From Bradyrhizobium sp. DOA9 (lineage in GTDB: Bacteria; Pseudomonadota; Alphaproteobacteria; Rhizobiales; Xanthobacteraceae), in contig NZ_DF820425.1 in NCBI RefSeq assembly GCF_000617845.2, positions 2,407,725 to 2,471,724 on the forward strand: a stretch of 64,000 nt of DNA. Reading direction: 5' to 3'. The notes under the pieces are model-generated. The model saw only the letters and a program-made list of their open reading frames with translations. It was not told the DNA's origin and did not search any database. This document shows, in pieces, positions 38,952 through 48,182 of the stretch (positions within the stretch are counted from its first letter, which is position 1; each line of letters starts with the position of its first letter). The translations under genes were made by a program, and so were the position numbers.

Positions 38952-39754
38952 GACGGAACGGCCCGCTGGCGCTGATCTTCCACGCCATCTTCGTCATCGT
39001 CATGGTGGCGCCGATCCTGGTGGTCTGCCTCGTCGCCTTCACGCCGGAAGGTTTTCTGTCGCTGCCGACCAACGGCTTTTCGCTGCGCTGGTTCAGGACC
39101 ATCGCGAACTATCCCGAATTCATTCACGCGTTCTGGGTCAGCCTTGGCCTTGGCGCGTTGTCCTCGCTCGTGGCGCTCGTGTTCGCGGTGCCGGCGGCGC
39201 TGGCGATCGCGCGCTATCGCTTTCGCGGCCGTGATGCGCTGGCGGCGCTGTTTCTGTCGCCGCTGATGATCCCGCATGTCGTGCTTGGCATCGCTTTCCT
39301 GCGCTTCTTCACCTCGGCGGGCCTCGGCGGCAGCTTTGCCGCGCTCATTATCGCCCATGTCATCATCGTGTTTCCGTTCGCGCTGCGGCTGACCTTGGCG
39401 GCTGCAACCGGCATGGATCGCTCGGTCGAAATGGCCGCGGTCTCGCTCGGCGCCGGCGGCTGGACGCTGTTTCGCCGCGTGACCTTGCCGCTGATCCTGC
39501 CCGGCGTCATCAGCGGCTGGGCGCTCGCCTTCATCCAGTCCTTCGACGATCTCACCATGACCGTCTTCCTCGCCGCACCCGGCACCGAGACGCTGCCGGT
39601 GCGCATGTTCCTCTACATCCAGGACAACATCGATCCGCTGGTGACGTCGGTCTCGGCCTGCGTGATCGCGATCACCATGACCGCCCTCATTCTGCTCGAC
39701 CGCTTCTACGGGCTCGACCGCGTGCTCGCCGGCAAGGGCGATACGGGACGATAG
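38948..39754 (+). CDS. ABC transporter permease (PotC type)
   Basis: A 268-residue permease, six helices, EAA loop VEMAAVSLGAGGWTLFRRVTL. Together with the previous gene it forms the heterodimeric channel. It is followed after 8 bases by the first flavoprotein, so uptake and oxidation are on one transcript. Confidence 0.9.
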   Translation: MRRNGPLALIFHAIFVIVMVAPILVVCLVAFTPEGFLSLPTNGFSLRWFRTIANYPEFIHAFWVSLGLGALSSLVALVFAVPAALAIARYRFRGRDALAALFLSPLMIPHVVLGIAFLRFFTSAGLGGSFAALIIAHVIIVFPFALRLTLAAATGMDRSVEMAAVSLGAGGWTLFRRVTLPLILPGVISGWALAFIQSFDDLTMTVFLAAPGTETLPVRMFLYIQDNIDPLVTSVSACVIAITMTALILLDRFYGLDRVLAGKGDTGR

Positions 39755-39762
39755 GAGAATCT

Positions 39763-40899
39763 ATGCGAACGGAATACGACGTCGCCGTCGTCGGCGGCGG
39801 ACTGCTCGGCTCCGCCATTGCCTGGGGCCTCGGCCGGCTCGGCAAGAAGATCGCCGTGCTCGACGAAGGCGACATCACCAAGCGCGCCTCGCGCGCGAAC
39901 TTTGCGCTGGTGTGGGTGCAGAGCAAAGGGCTCGGCATGCCCGCCTATACGGTGTGGACCGTGCAGGCCTCGCAGGCCTGGGGCCGGTTGGCCTCCGAGC
40001 TGAAGCAGCAGACGGGTCTCGACGTCGCCCTGCAGCAGAATGGCGGCTTTCATCTCACGCTCGGCGAGGACGAATTCGGCCAGCGCACCGAGCTCGTCAA
40101 GCGCATGCACAACCAGGCCGGCGCGGCCGACTACAAGATGGAGATGCTGCGGCCGTCCGAGATCAAGAAGGCGCTGCCGTTGATCGGGCCCGAGGTCTCC
40201 GGCGGCAGCTATTGCCCGCTCGACGGCCACGTCAATTCGCTGCGCACGTTCCGCGCCTTTCACACCGGCTTCATTGCGTTTGGCATCGACTATTTTCCGG
40301 AACGCCCGGTCTCGGCGATCAGCAAGAGCGGCGGCGAATTTCGCCTGACCACGCCAAAGGGCGAGCTGCGTGCCGCCAAGATCGTGCTGGCCGCCGGCAA
40401 CGCCAACCAGACGCTGGCGCCGATGGTCGGCCTGTTTGCGCCGATGGGGCCGACCCGCGGTCAGGTCGTCGTGACCGAGCGCACCGTGCCGTTCCTGCCG
40501 CATCCGCTGACCACGATCCGCCAGACCGACGAGGGCACGGTGATGATCGGCGACAGCAAGGAGGACGAGCTCGACGATCGCACGCTGAAGCCCTCGATCA
40601 GCGGCGTGATGGCCGATCGCGCGCAGCGCATGTTCCCGCATCTGGCGCGGCTCAATGTGGTCAGGAGCTGGTCCGGCATCCGCGTCATGCCGCAGGACGG
40701 TTTTCCGATCTACGACCAGTCGGAGACGCATCCCGGCGCCTTCGTCGCTTGCTGCCATTCCGGCGTGACGCTCGCCTCCAACCACGCCTTCGACATCGCG
40801 CGCATGGTGGCGCAGGGCGCGCTCGAGCCGGAGCTGGTCGGCGCGTTCTCCGCCAGCCGTTTTGGTGGCGCAGGTGCCGCCAACAGCAGCGGTTATTGA
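39763..40899 (+). CDS. FAD-dependent oxidoreductase of the DAO family (dehydrogenase beta-like subunit 1)
   Basis: A 378-residue flavoprotein with the FAD-binding DVAVVGGGLLGSAIAWGLGR start and IRQTDEGTVMIGDSKED near the C-terminus, like D-amino-acid, opine or sarcosine dehydrogenases. A second paralogue sits at 42639. Between them lie a 2Fe-2S protein and a NAD/FAD subunit. It should catalyse amine or imino-acid oxidation; the substrate is not visible. Confidence 0.85.
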   Translation: MRTEYDVAVVGGGLLGSAIAWGLGRLGKKIAVLDEGDITKRASRANFALVWVQSKGLGMPAYTVWTVQASQAWGRLASELKQQTGLDVALQQNGGFHLTLGEDEFGQRTELVKRMHNQAGAADYKMEMLRPSEIKKALPLIGPEVSGGSYCPLDGHVNSLRTFRAFHTGFIAFGIDYFPERPVSAISKSGGEFRLTTPKGELRAAKIVLAAGNANQTLAPMVGLFAPMGPTRGQVVVTERTVPFLPHPLTTIRQTDEGTVMIGDSKEDELDDRTLKPSISGVMADRAQRMFPHLARLNVVRSWSGIRVMPQDGFPIYDQSETHPGAFVACCHSGVTLASNHAFDIARMVAQGALEPELVGAFSASRFGGAGAANSSGY

Positions 40900-40930
40900 A
40901 GATTCTGAGAAGGAGCCAAGAGGCATCCCC

Positions 40931-41227
40931 ATGTTCAAGCGATCCGAACAGGACAAGCGGCCACAGGTGCAGATCTTCGTCGACGGCGTCGCCGTCGCGG
41001 CGCGCCAGGGCGACACCGTCTCTGCCGCGCTGCTGGCCTCCGGCGTTGACGCACGCCGCTCGACTGCAGTCAGCGGCGCGCCGCGTCTGCCCTACTGCAT
41101 GATGGGCGTCTGCTTCGACTGTCTCGTCACCATCGACGGCGTCGGCAACCGGCAGGGCTGCCTCGTGCCGGTCGCCGAGGGCATGCAGATCGAAATTCAG
41201 AAGGGCAAGCGGGAGATCGGAAAATGA
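40931..41227 (+). CDS. [2Fe-2S] subunit of a multi-subunit dehydrogenase (gamma-like)
   Basis: A 98-residue ferredoxin-fold protein of the HcnA/OoxA-companion type. Four cluster cysteines are at C56, C61, C64 and C77 in LPYCMMGVCFDCLVTIDG and QGC (C-x4-C-x2-C-x12-C). ATG 40931 follows the flavoprotein gene. It overlaps the next gene by ATGA, so the subunits are made together. Confidence 0.9.
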   Translation: MFKRSEQDKRPQVQIFVDGVAVAARQGDTVSAALLASGVDARRSTAVSGAPRLPYCMMGVCFDCLVTIDGVGNRQGCLVPVAEGMQIEIQKGKREIGK

Positions 41228-42642
41228 GTGTGGCTCCCAAGCGCGAAGACTATGACGTCGTGGTGATCGGCGCTGGGCCGGCGGGTCTCGCTGCTGCCGC
41301 GACATCCGCCGAGGCCGGCCTGTCGACGCTGCTGCTCGACGAGAATATCGGACCCGGTGGCCAGGTGTTCCGCGCGATTTCCTCGACGCCAGTCACCGAG
41401 CGCGATCAACTCGGCGCCGATTATTGGATCGGGGCCGATCTCGTGCAGTCGCTGCGCGCGGGCAGCGCGGAAATCATCCAGCGTGCGACCGTCTGGAGTC
41501 TCGACCGCAATCTCGATATCGCCGTATCGATCGGCGGCGCGTCCGCTTTCGTCAAGGCCAAGCGCGTGATCCTTTCGACCGGCGCGCTGGAGCGGCCGTT
41601 CCCGATTCCCGGCTGGACGCTGCCGGGCGTGATGACCGCGGGCGCGGCGCAGATCATGTTGAAGTCCTCGGCGCTGGTGCCCGATGGCCGCACGGTGATC
41701 GCGGGACAGGGCCCGCTGCTCTGGCTGCTCGCCGCGCAAATCCTGCGCCTCGGCGGCCGCATCGACCGCATTCTCGACACCACCCAACGCGGCAATTATC
41801 TCGCGGCGCTCCCGCACGCTTTCGCCTTCCTGACCTCGCCCTATTTCGCCAAGGGCCTGTCGATGATGCGCGAGGTGAAGGCGAAGGTGCAGCTCGTCTC
41901 GGGTGTCACCGAACTCTCGGCGGAGGGTGACGGCCAGCTTGCGAAAGTGAGCTACGTCGCGGGCAGCAAGCGCGAGACCATTCCTGCCGATCTGTTGCTG
42001 CTGCATCAGGGCGTCGTGCCCAATGTCAATCTGGCGATGTCGGCCGGCGTCGAGCATCGCTGGGATGACCTGCAATTGTGCTGGTCGCCGGTGCTGGACG
42101 CGAGCGGCAATTCCTCGGTTGCGGGCATCGCGATCGCCGGCGACGGCGCGGGCATCGGCGGTGCGAATGCGGCCGTGGTGCGTGGTCGCATTGCCGCGCG
42201 CGCCGCTATCGAAGCGCTTGCACCCGCGGCTGCTGCGAAGCTCGCACCAATGGCGACACTCCGTTCCGATCTCGCCAAGGCCGAGCGCGGCCGCGTCTTC
42301 CTCGACACACTATTCCGCCCGGCGCCGCAGTTCCGGATTCCCTCGGGCGACACCATCGTCTGTCGTTGTGAAGAGGTCACCGCGAAGGACGTTCTCGATT
42401 CCGTTGCGATTGGTGCGACCGGGCCGAACCAGCTCAAGGCCTACCGCCGCACCGGCATGGGCCCGTGCCAGGGCCGGCTCTGCGGGCTCACGGTCACCGA
42501 GCTGATGGCGCAGGCGCGCGGCAAGACCCCACAGGAGATCGGCTATTACCGGCTGCGCGCGCCGGTGAAGCCGATCACGCTCGCCGAGCTCGCCGCCGTT
42601 CCGAAGAGCGAGGCCGACGTCAAGGCGGTGGTGCGCGGATGA
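41224..42642 (+). CDS. NAD(P)/FAD-dependent alpha-like subunit with C-terminal [2Fe-2S]
   Basis: A 472-residue protein with a nucleotide-binding site (VVIGAGPAGLAAAATSAE) and the C-terminal BFD-like cluster motif IVCRCEEVTAKDVL with the later GMGPCQGRLCG. It matches the alpha subunits of opine oxidase, HCN synthase (HcnB) or hydroxyproline dehydrogenase complexes. It probably passes electrons from the beta flavoprotein to a quinone or cytochrome. It overlaps both neighbours by ATGA. Confidence 0.88.
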   Translation: MSVAPKREDYDVVVIGAGPAGLAAAATSAEAGLSTLLLDENIGPGGQVFRAISSTPVTERDQLGADYWIGADLVQSLRAGSAEIIQRATVWSLDRNLDIAVSIGGASAFVKAKRVILSTGALERPFPIPGWTLPGVMTAGAAQIMLKSSALVPDGRTVIAGQGPLLWLLAAQILRLGGRIDRILDTTQRGNYLAALPHAFAFLTSPYFAKGLSMMREVKAKVQLVSGVTELSAEGDGQLAKVSYVAGSKRETIPADLLLLHQGVVPNVNLAMSAGVEHRWDDLQLCWSPVLDASGNSSVAGIAIAGDGAGIGGANAAVVRGRIAARAAIEALAPAAAAKLAPMATLRSDLAKAERGRVFLDTLFRPAPQFRIPSGDTIVCRCEEVTAKDVLDSVAIGATGPNQLKAYRRTGMGPCQGRLCGLTVTELMAQARGKTPQEIGYYRLRAPVKPITLAELAAVPKSEADVKAVVRG

Positions 42643-43760
42643 CACGAAACGTGGATGTGATCGTCATTGGCGGCGGCATCCACGGGTGCTCGACCACGCT
42701 GCATCTGTGTCTCGCCGGCCTGAAGCCGGTGCTGATCGAAAAGGACTATGCCGGCCGTCACGCCTCGGGCGTCAATGCCGGCGGTGTGCGCCAGCTCGCC
42801 CGGCACATTCCAGAAATCCCGCTCTCGATCCGCTCAATGGGGATCTGGGAGAAGATTTCGGATCTCCTCGACGATGATTGCAGCTTCGAGAGCTACGGTC
42901 AGGTGCTGGTTGCCGAGAACGAGGACGAGCTCGCGGCCTGCCGCGCCCGCGTCGCCGAGCTCAACGCGCTCGGCTTCACCCATGAAGAGCTGATCGACGG
43001 TGCCGAACTGCGCCGGCTGGTGCCGGCAGTGGCGGAGACCTGTCCCGGCGGCGTGGTCTCGCGCCGCGACGGCGCGGCCAATCCGGCGCAGACGACGACG
43101 GCATTCCGCCGCAAGGCCGAGCAGCTCGGCGCCACCGTGCGCGAAGGCGTGGCGGCCGGCAACATCCGGCACCGTGACGGTCTCTGGCGCGTCGATGTGG
43201 GCTCGGAGAGCTTTGCCGCGCCCGTGCTGGTCAACGCGGCCGGCGCCTGGGCCGGCAAGATCGCGTCCGATCTCGGCGAGCCGGTGCCGGTCGAGACCGT
43301 GGCGCCGATGCTGATGATCACCTCGCGCGTGCCACATTTCATCGATCCCGTCGTGATCCTGCGCGGGCGAAAACTCTCCTTCAAGCAGTTCAAGAACGGC
43401 ACGGTGCTGATCGGCGGCGGCCATCTGGCGACGCCCTATCAGGATCGCAACGAGACGGTGCTGGACTGGAAGAGCCTCGCGACCAGCGCGCAGACCGTGT
43501 TCGAGCTGTTTCCGGTGATGCGCAGCGCCACCATCGTCCGCGCCTGGGCCGGCATCGAGGCGAAGATGAAGGACGACATTCCCGTGTTCGGGCCGAGCTC
43601 CCGTCACAAGGGGCTCTACCACCAGTTCGGCTTCTCGCTGCACGGTTTCCAGCTCGGCCCCGGCGCCGGCGCCGTGATGGCGGAGCTGATCGTCAGCGGC
43701 GGCACCCAGACCCGCGTCGGCGATCTCGGCATCGACCGATTCTATCCCTCAACGCTCTAA
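42639..43760 (+). CDS. FAD-dependent oxidoreductase of the DAO family (dehydrogenase beta-like subunit 2)
   Basis: A 373-residue flavoprotein with DVIVIGGGIHGCSTTLHLCL and GGVRQLARHIPEIPLSIRSM. It is a distant paralogue of the 39763 protein. In related three-subunit complexes only one beta subunit exists, so two is unusual; either one may replace the other with a different substrate, or they act in sequence. It starts at ATG 42639 overlapping the alpha stop. Confidence 0.87.
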   Translation: MTRNVDVIVIGGGIHGCSTTLHLCLAGLKPVLIEKDYAGRHASGVNAGGVRQLARHIPEIPLSIRSMGIWEKISDLLDDDCSFESYGQVLVAENEDELAACRARVAELNALGFTHEELIDGAELRRLVPAVAETCPGGVVSRRDGAANPAQTTTAFRRKAEQLGATVREGVAAGNIRHRDGLWRVDVGSESFAAPVLVNAAGAWAGKIASDLGEPVPVETVAPMLMITSRVPHFIDPVVILRGRKLSFKQFKNGTVLIGGGHLATPYQDRNETVLDWKSLATSAQTVFELFPVMRSATIVRAWAGIEAKMKDDIPVFGPSSRHKGLYHQFGFSLHGFQLGPGAGAVMAELIVSGGTQTRVGDLGIDRFYPSTL

Positions 43761-43774
43761 CAACAGAGGACATC

Positions 43775-44122
43775 ATGAGCATCACCCGCAGCATCCGCAC
43801 GCCCATCATGCACCGGGCCGTCGAGGCCAATGGCTTCGTCTTTCTCGGCGGCACCATCGCCGACGACACCAGCGTTTCCATGGGCGACCAGACGCGCAAC
43901 ATCCTCGGCAAGATCGCCGGCTATCTGAAGGAGGCGGGCACCGACAAGTCGCGTGTCGTCAGCGCCTCGATCTTCGTCACCGATCTCTCCAAGAAGAAGG
44001 AGATGGATGCGGCCTGGACCGAGTTCTTCGGCGACAACCTGCCGACCCGGGCCACCGTCGGCGTGGCCGATCTCGGCGGCGGTGCGCTGATCGAGGTGGT
44101 GGTCACCGCGCTCAAGGGCTGA
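43775..44122 (+). CDS. RidA-family enamine/imine deaminase
   Basis: A 115-residue RidA (YjgF/YER057c) protein. The active-site arginine and acidic residue are in LPTRATVGVADL and IEVVVTA, and the SASIFVTDL strand is conserved. RidA proteins hydrolyse reactive imines left by amino-acid or amine oxidation. Placed right after a flavin dehydrogenase, it probably clears the imino product of that complex. Confidence 0.9.
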   Translation: MSITRSIRTPIMHRAVEANGFVFLGGTIADDTSVSMGDQTRNILGKIAGYLKEAGTDKSRVVSASIFVTDLSKKKEMDAAWTEFFGDNLPTRATVGVADLGGGALIEVVVTALKG

Positions 44123-44140
44123 TCGCCATTAGCGGGACCG

Positions 44141-44162
44141 AGATCGGGCGATCGCCCGATCT
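44141..44162. repeat. 22-base perfect palindrome after ridA
   Basis: AGATCGGGCGA is followed directly by its inverse TCGCCCGATCT, beginning 18 bases after the ridA stop. With no loop and no uridine run it is not a standard terminator, but it may mark the end of the long operon transcript or bind a dimeric protein. Confidence 0.6.
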
Positions 44163-44224
44163 TGCCAGCGCATTCATGAGAGGGAATTTGACCCGCCGCC
44201 AAATCGCATGCGGCGATCATTATC

Positions 44225-44258
44225 AAAAGCCCGACGCCCTGCCCCCAGCGCGTCGGGC
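44225..44258 (-). terminator. Intrinsic terminator on the minus strand, downstream of dctA
   Basis: On the minus strand GCCCGACGC and GCGTCGGGC form a nine-pair stem around a 12-base loop, followed by TTTT. It is about 120 bases after the dctA stop, the right place to end that transcript. Confidence 0.75.
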
Positions 44259-44381
44259 GGAAAGAAATGAGTATCAATCCGTGATCCCAACGCCATTGTT
44301 GTGACGCGGGCCGCATCGATTTTCTACTCCGGGAAACTACCGCATCAGAACTAGGCGTCGTCTGCTCACCGGCCGCGCGGC

Positions 44382-45716
44382 CTACGACGCTGCGCCTCCA
44401 CCCGGCTCCAGCGCTTCCCCGATCTCCAGCGGATGCGCCATGGTCTCGTGCAGCGCGTCGCGGTCGAGCTCGCCTTCGGAGATGCTGATGACGACGCAGG
44501 CGACGCCATTGCCGATCAGGTTGGTGAGCGCGCGGCATTCGCTCATGAACTTGTCGATGCCGACCAGGATCGCGATCGACTGGATCGGGATATCGGGCAC
44601 GATCGACAGCGTCGCGGCCAGCGTGATGAAGCCGGCGCCGGTCACGCCCGAGGCGCCCTTGGAGGTGATCATGGCGATGCCGAGGATGCCGAGCTCCTGC
44701 CAGATGGTGAGATGGGTGTTGGTCGCCTGCGCCAGGAACAGCGTCGCCAGCGTCATGTAGATGTTGGTGCCGTCGAGATTAAAGCTGTAGCCGGTGGGGA
44801 TGACGAGGCCCACCACGGAGCGCGAGGCGCCGAGATGCTCCATCTTCTGGATCATCTGCGGCAGCACGGTCTCGGAGGACGAGGTGCCGAGCACGATGAG
44901 GAGCTCGTCCTTGATATAGGCGATGAAGCGCAGGATCGAGAAGCCGGCGAGCCGGGCGATCGAACCCAGCACGATCACTACGAACAGGATGCTGGTCAGA
45001 TAGAACGTGCCGATCAGCGCGGCGAGATTGAGCAGCGAGCCGAGGCCGTAGGCGCCGACGGTGAACGCCATGGCACCGAAGGCGCCGATCGGCGCGACGC
45101 GGACGATGATGCGGATGATGCCGAAGAACATCTTCGCCGCCTTGTCGATCGCGTCCGCGATGGGCTCGCCGGCCTTGCCGAGGAAGGCGATGGCGAAGCC
45201 GGAGAGGATCGAGATCAGCAGCACCTGGAGCAGGTCGCCGCGCGCAATGGCGCCCAGATAGCTGTCGGGAATGATCGCCATCAGATGGGCGACGATACCC
45301 TCTTCGTGGGCCTTGGTGACGTAGGTCGCCACCGATTTCGGGTCGATCGTGGCGGGATCGATGTTGAAGCCGTGCCCGGGCTGGAGAATCTCGCCGACCA
45401 GAAGGCCGACCGCGAGGGCCACGGTCGAGACCGTCTCGAAATAGATCAGCGACTTCAGCCCGACCCGGCCCACCCGCTTCAGATCGCCCATCGAGGAGAT
45501 GCCGTGCACCACGGTGCAGAAGATCACCGGCGCGATCATCATCTTGATCAGCGCGATGAAGCCGTCGCCAAGCGGTTTCAAGGCCTTGCCGAGATCGGGA
45601 TAGACATAGCCGATGAGCACGCCGAGCGCGATCGCGATCAGCACCTGGACGTAGAGGATCTTGTACCAGGGCTGGTGCCGGCGCTGGATGGCTGACGGAA
45701 GCGCAATCTGTGTCAT
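44382..45716 (-). CDS. dctA: C4-dicarboxylate:proton symporter DctA
   Basis: A 444-residue secondary transporter for succinate, malate and fumarate, essential for symbiotic nitrogen fixation in rhizobia when it is the main copy. The glutamate/aspartate-transporter core motifs are [40 protein letters not shown] and the [15 protein letters not shown] re-entrant loop. ATG 45716 is preferred to a longer open frame. No -24/-12 sigma-54 promoter was found in the 130 bases upstream, unlike classical DctBD-controlled copies. Confidence 0.93.
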   Translation of the reverse strand: MTQIALPSAIQRRHQPWYKILYVQVLIAIALGVLIGYVYPDLGKALKPLGDGFIALIKMMIAPVIFCTVVHGISSMGDLKRVGRVGLKSLIYFETVSTVALAVGLLVGEILQPGHGFNIDPATIDPKSVATYVTKAHEEGIVAHLMAIIPDSYLGAIARGDLLQVLLISILSGFAIAFLGKAGEPIADAIDKAAKMFFGIIRIIVRVAPIGAFGAMAFTVGAYGLGSLLNLAALIGTFYLTSILFVVIVLGSIARLAGFSILRFIAYIKDELLIVLGTSSSETVLPQMIQKMEHLGASRSVVGLVIPTGYSFNLDGTNIYMTLATLFLAQATNTHLTIWQELGILGIAMITSKGASGVTGAGFITLAATLSIVPDIPIQSIAILVGIDKFMSECRALTNLIGNGVACVVISISEGELDRDALHETMAHPLEIGEALEPGGGAAS

Positions 45717-45745
45717 AATGCAGGCCCGGGAACGTATTGATCGTG

Positions 45746-45761
45746 CATGATTTGCATCATG
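45746..45761. promoter_or_regulatory. Inverted repeat between dctA and the nucleobase permease
   Basis: CATGAT, TTGC, ATCATG forms a perfect 6-4-6 inverted repeat, 30 bases upstream of dctA and about 80 bases before the divergent permease start. The shape suits a GntR- or LysR-type operator, but no regulator is adjacent. Confidence 0.4.
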
Positions 45762-45843
45762 TGATGGGCGCCGCAGAAGCGACAATCACATTTTTGTCTG
45801 TTGGCACGACCATCGGTCGTTGCGCCGAAACTTGGGTGGGAAC

Positions 45844-47157
45844 ATGACGATCGCACCAGGCTCGGACGAGCAGAGCTATTTCCCACGTTGGAAGCTCAAG
45901 ACCTCGGGCGTGATCATGCCGGAGGAGCGCCTGTCCTGGGGCCAGACCATCGTCTCGGGTCTTCAGCATTGTGTCGCGATGTCCGGTGCGACGATCATCG
46001 CGCCGCTGCTGATGGGGTTCGATCCCAACGTTGCAGTTCTGTTCTCCGGCGTCGGCACGCTGATCTTCTTCGTCGTCGTCGCCGGGCGCGTGCCGAGCTA
46101 TCTCGGCTCGAGCTTCGCCTTCATCGCCGTCGTCATCGCCGCCACCGGCTATGCCGGGCAGGGGCCGAACCCGAACCTGTCGGTTGCGCTCGGCGGCATC
46201 GTCGGGGCCGGGGTGCTGTATGGCCTGATTTCGCTGGTCGTGATGTGGTCCGGTGTCGGCTGGATCGAGCGGCTGCTGCCGCCGGCCGTCACCGGTGCCG
46301 TCGTCGCCGCGATCGGCCTCAATCTCGCGCCGGTGGCGGTCAAGGCGGTCAGCGCCAATGCGCTCGACACGGCAATCGGGCTCGCGACTGTCCTGATCAT
46401 CGGCGTGGTGGCGGTTGCCGCGCCGGGCCTGTGGCGCCGCCTGCCGATCATCCTCGGGGCGGTCGGCGGCTATCTCCTCTACCTGCTGTTCACGAACGGC
46501 CTCGGCCTCGGCAAGCCGATCGACTTCACGCAATTGTCGGCCGCGCCATGGCTCGGGCTGCCGAATTTCACGGCGCCGAGCTTCCATGCCGATGCGGTCT
46601 TCCTCATCGCGCCGGTCGCGGTCATTCTCGTTGCCGAGAACCTCGGGCATATCAAGGCGGTCGGCGCCATGACGGGCCGGAGCCTCGATGCCTATCTCGG
46701 TCGTGCCCTGTTCGCCGACAGCCTAGCTACCATCGTGGCGGCGAGCGGCGGCGGCACCGGCGTCACCACCTATGCCGAGAACATCGGCGTGATGGCGGCG
46801 ACCAGGGTTTATTCGACCCTGCTGTTTGCGTTCGCAGCCCTGGTGTCGATCCTGCTCGGCTTCTCGCCGAAATTCGGCGCGCTCATCTTGTCCATCCCGG
46901 GTCCCGTCATCGGCGGCCTCTCGATCGTGCTGTTCGGGCTGATCGCGGCGATGGCCGGCCGAATCTGGGTCGAGAACAAGGTCGACTTCGCCAATCCTGC
47001 CAACCTCATCACGGTCGCGGTGGCGCTGATCGCAGGGGCCGGCGATCTCACGCTCAAATTCGGCGCGTTCACGATCGGCGGCATCGGCACCGCGACTTTC
47101 GGCGCGATCATCCTCTATCAGATCCTGACCTCGCCGCTCGCGCGGCGCGCCGACTAG
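45844..47157 (+). CDS. NCS2-family nucleobase (uracil/xanthine) permease
   Basis: A 437-residue transporter with about 14 helices of the UraA/RutG branch. The motif ASGGGTGVTTYAENIGVMAA, with the preceding VAENLGHIKAVGAMTGRSLD, is the central substrate-binding region. A GGGTGGGAAC site precedes ATG 45844. It is divergent from dctA and 70 bases before an SDR gene. Uracil or another pyrimidine is the expected cargo, but xanthine or cyclic ureide uptake is possible. Confidence 0.88.
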   Translation: MTIAPGSDEQSYFPRWKLKTSGVIMPEERLSWGQTIVSGLQHCVAMSGATIIAPLLMGFDPNVAVLFSGVGTLIFFVVVAGRVPSYLGSSFAFIAVVIAATGYAGQGPNPNLSVALGGIVGAGVLYGLISLVVMWSGVGWIERLLPPAVTGAVVAAIGLNLAPVAVKAVSANALDTAIGLATVLIIGVVAVAAPGLWRRLPIILGAVGGYLLYLLFTNGLGLGKPIDFTQLSAAPWLGLPNFTAPSFHADAVFLIAPVAVILVAENLGHIKAVGAMTGRSLDAYLGRALFADSLATIVAASGGGTGVTTYAENIGVMAATRVYSTLLFAFAALVSILLGFSPKFGALILSIPGPVIGGLSIVLFGLIAAMAGRIWVENKVDFANPANLITVAVALIAGAGDLTLKFGAFTIGGIGTATFGAIILYQILTSPLARRAD

Positions 47158-47227
47158 ATCCCCGCATCGCTGAGGGATGGAACAAAACGCAGGTTCCATC
47201 CATGATGATGCATCCCGGAGAGAACAC

Positions 47228-48064
47228 ATGCCGCAATCCGATCGCTCGACCTCGTTTCCCTCGCGCCTCGTCGGCCAGTACGCGCTGGTGACCGGCGCCT
47301 CGCAAGGCATCGGCCGTGCCGTCGCCATCAGGCTTGCCCAGGAGGGTGCCACGGTCGCCATCAATTATTTCGAGCACGATGAGCGGGCGGAGGAGACGCT
47401 CGCGCTCGCGCGGGCCGCGTCGAGCAATCGCGGCCACGGCGAGCCCGGTCATTGCATCGTCAAGGCCAATGTCGGCGACGAGCAGGAAATTGCTGCGATG
47501 TTCGAAATGATCCTTTCCCGCTGGAAGCGTCTCGATTGTCTCGTCAACAACGCCGGCTTCCAGAAGGAATCGCCGAGCGAGGCGCTGGACGTCGAAACCT
47601 ACCGCCGTATCATCGACGTCAATCTCAACGGCGCGGTGTTCTGCGCGCAGAAGGCGCTGGCCCATTTCGTTGCGCGCGGCGGAGGCGGCAGCATCATCAA
47701 CTGCTCCAGCGTGCACCAGATCATTCCAAAGCCCGGCTATCTCGCTTATTCGATCAGCAAGGGCGGCATGGCCAATCTGACGCGCACGCTGGCGCTCGAA
47801 TTCGCGCGGCACGGCATCCGCGTCAATGCGGTCGGTCCCGGCGCAATCGACACGCCGATCAACGCGGCCTGGACCGGCGATCCCGAAAAGCGCGGCGTCG
47901 TCACCAGCCACATTCCCATGGGCCGCGTCGGCACACCCGAAGAGATCGCGGCGGTGTTCGCCTTCCTCGCCTCGGAGGATGCCAGCTACATCACCGGGCA
48001 GACCATCTACGCCTGCGGAGGCATGACGCTGTTTCCCGAGTTTCGGGAGAACTGGGCGAGCTGA
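47228..48064 (+). CDS. Short-chain dehydrogenase/reductase
   Basis: A 278-residue classical SDR. The nucleotide site is VTGASQGIGRAVAI, NNAGF is present, and the catalytic Ser-Tyr-Lys are in IINCSSVHQIIPKPGYLAYS and ISKGG. The family resemblance is to glucose-1-dehydrogenase-type oxidoreductases. ATG 47228 has a GGAGAGAAC ribosome site. It follows the NCS2 permease and may be co-transcribed, but the substrate is unknown. Confidence 0.87.
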   Translation: MPQSDRSTSFPSRLVGQYALVTGASQGIGRAVAIRLAQEGATVAINYFEHDERAEETLALARAASSNRGHGEPGHCIVKANVGDEQEIAAMFEMILSRWKRLDCLVNNAGFQKESPSEALDVETYRRIIDVNLNGAVFCAQKALAHFVARGGGGSIINCSSVHQIIPKPGYLAYSISKGGMANLTRTLALEFARHGIRVNAVGPGAIDTPINAAWTGDPEKRGVVTSHIPMGRVGTPEEIAAVFAFLASEDASYITGQTIYACGGMTLFPEFRENWAS

Positions 48065-48182
48065 ACGTTCCGACTGGCGCGCCGCGCGGGAGGGTGGGAC
48101 CGAGGGCTGACTGCGGCGCCGTGTGCTATCGACCGCGGGCTACGCTACGGCTATTGGGCAGACGCCGACACATGACGGGCTC

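Noticed and set aside
45810..45834. Apparent -24/-12 promoter (TTGGCACGACC...TTGC) before the nucleobase permease
   Set aside because: The distance between the GG and GC elements is far larger than the fixed spacing sigma-54 needs.
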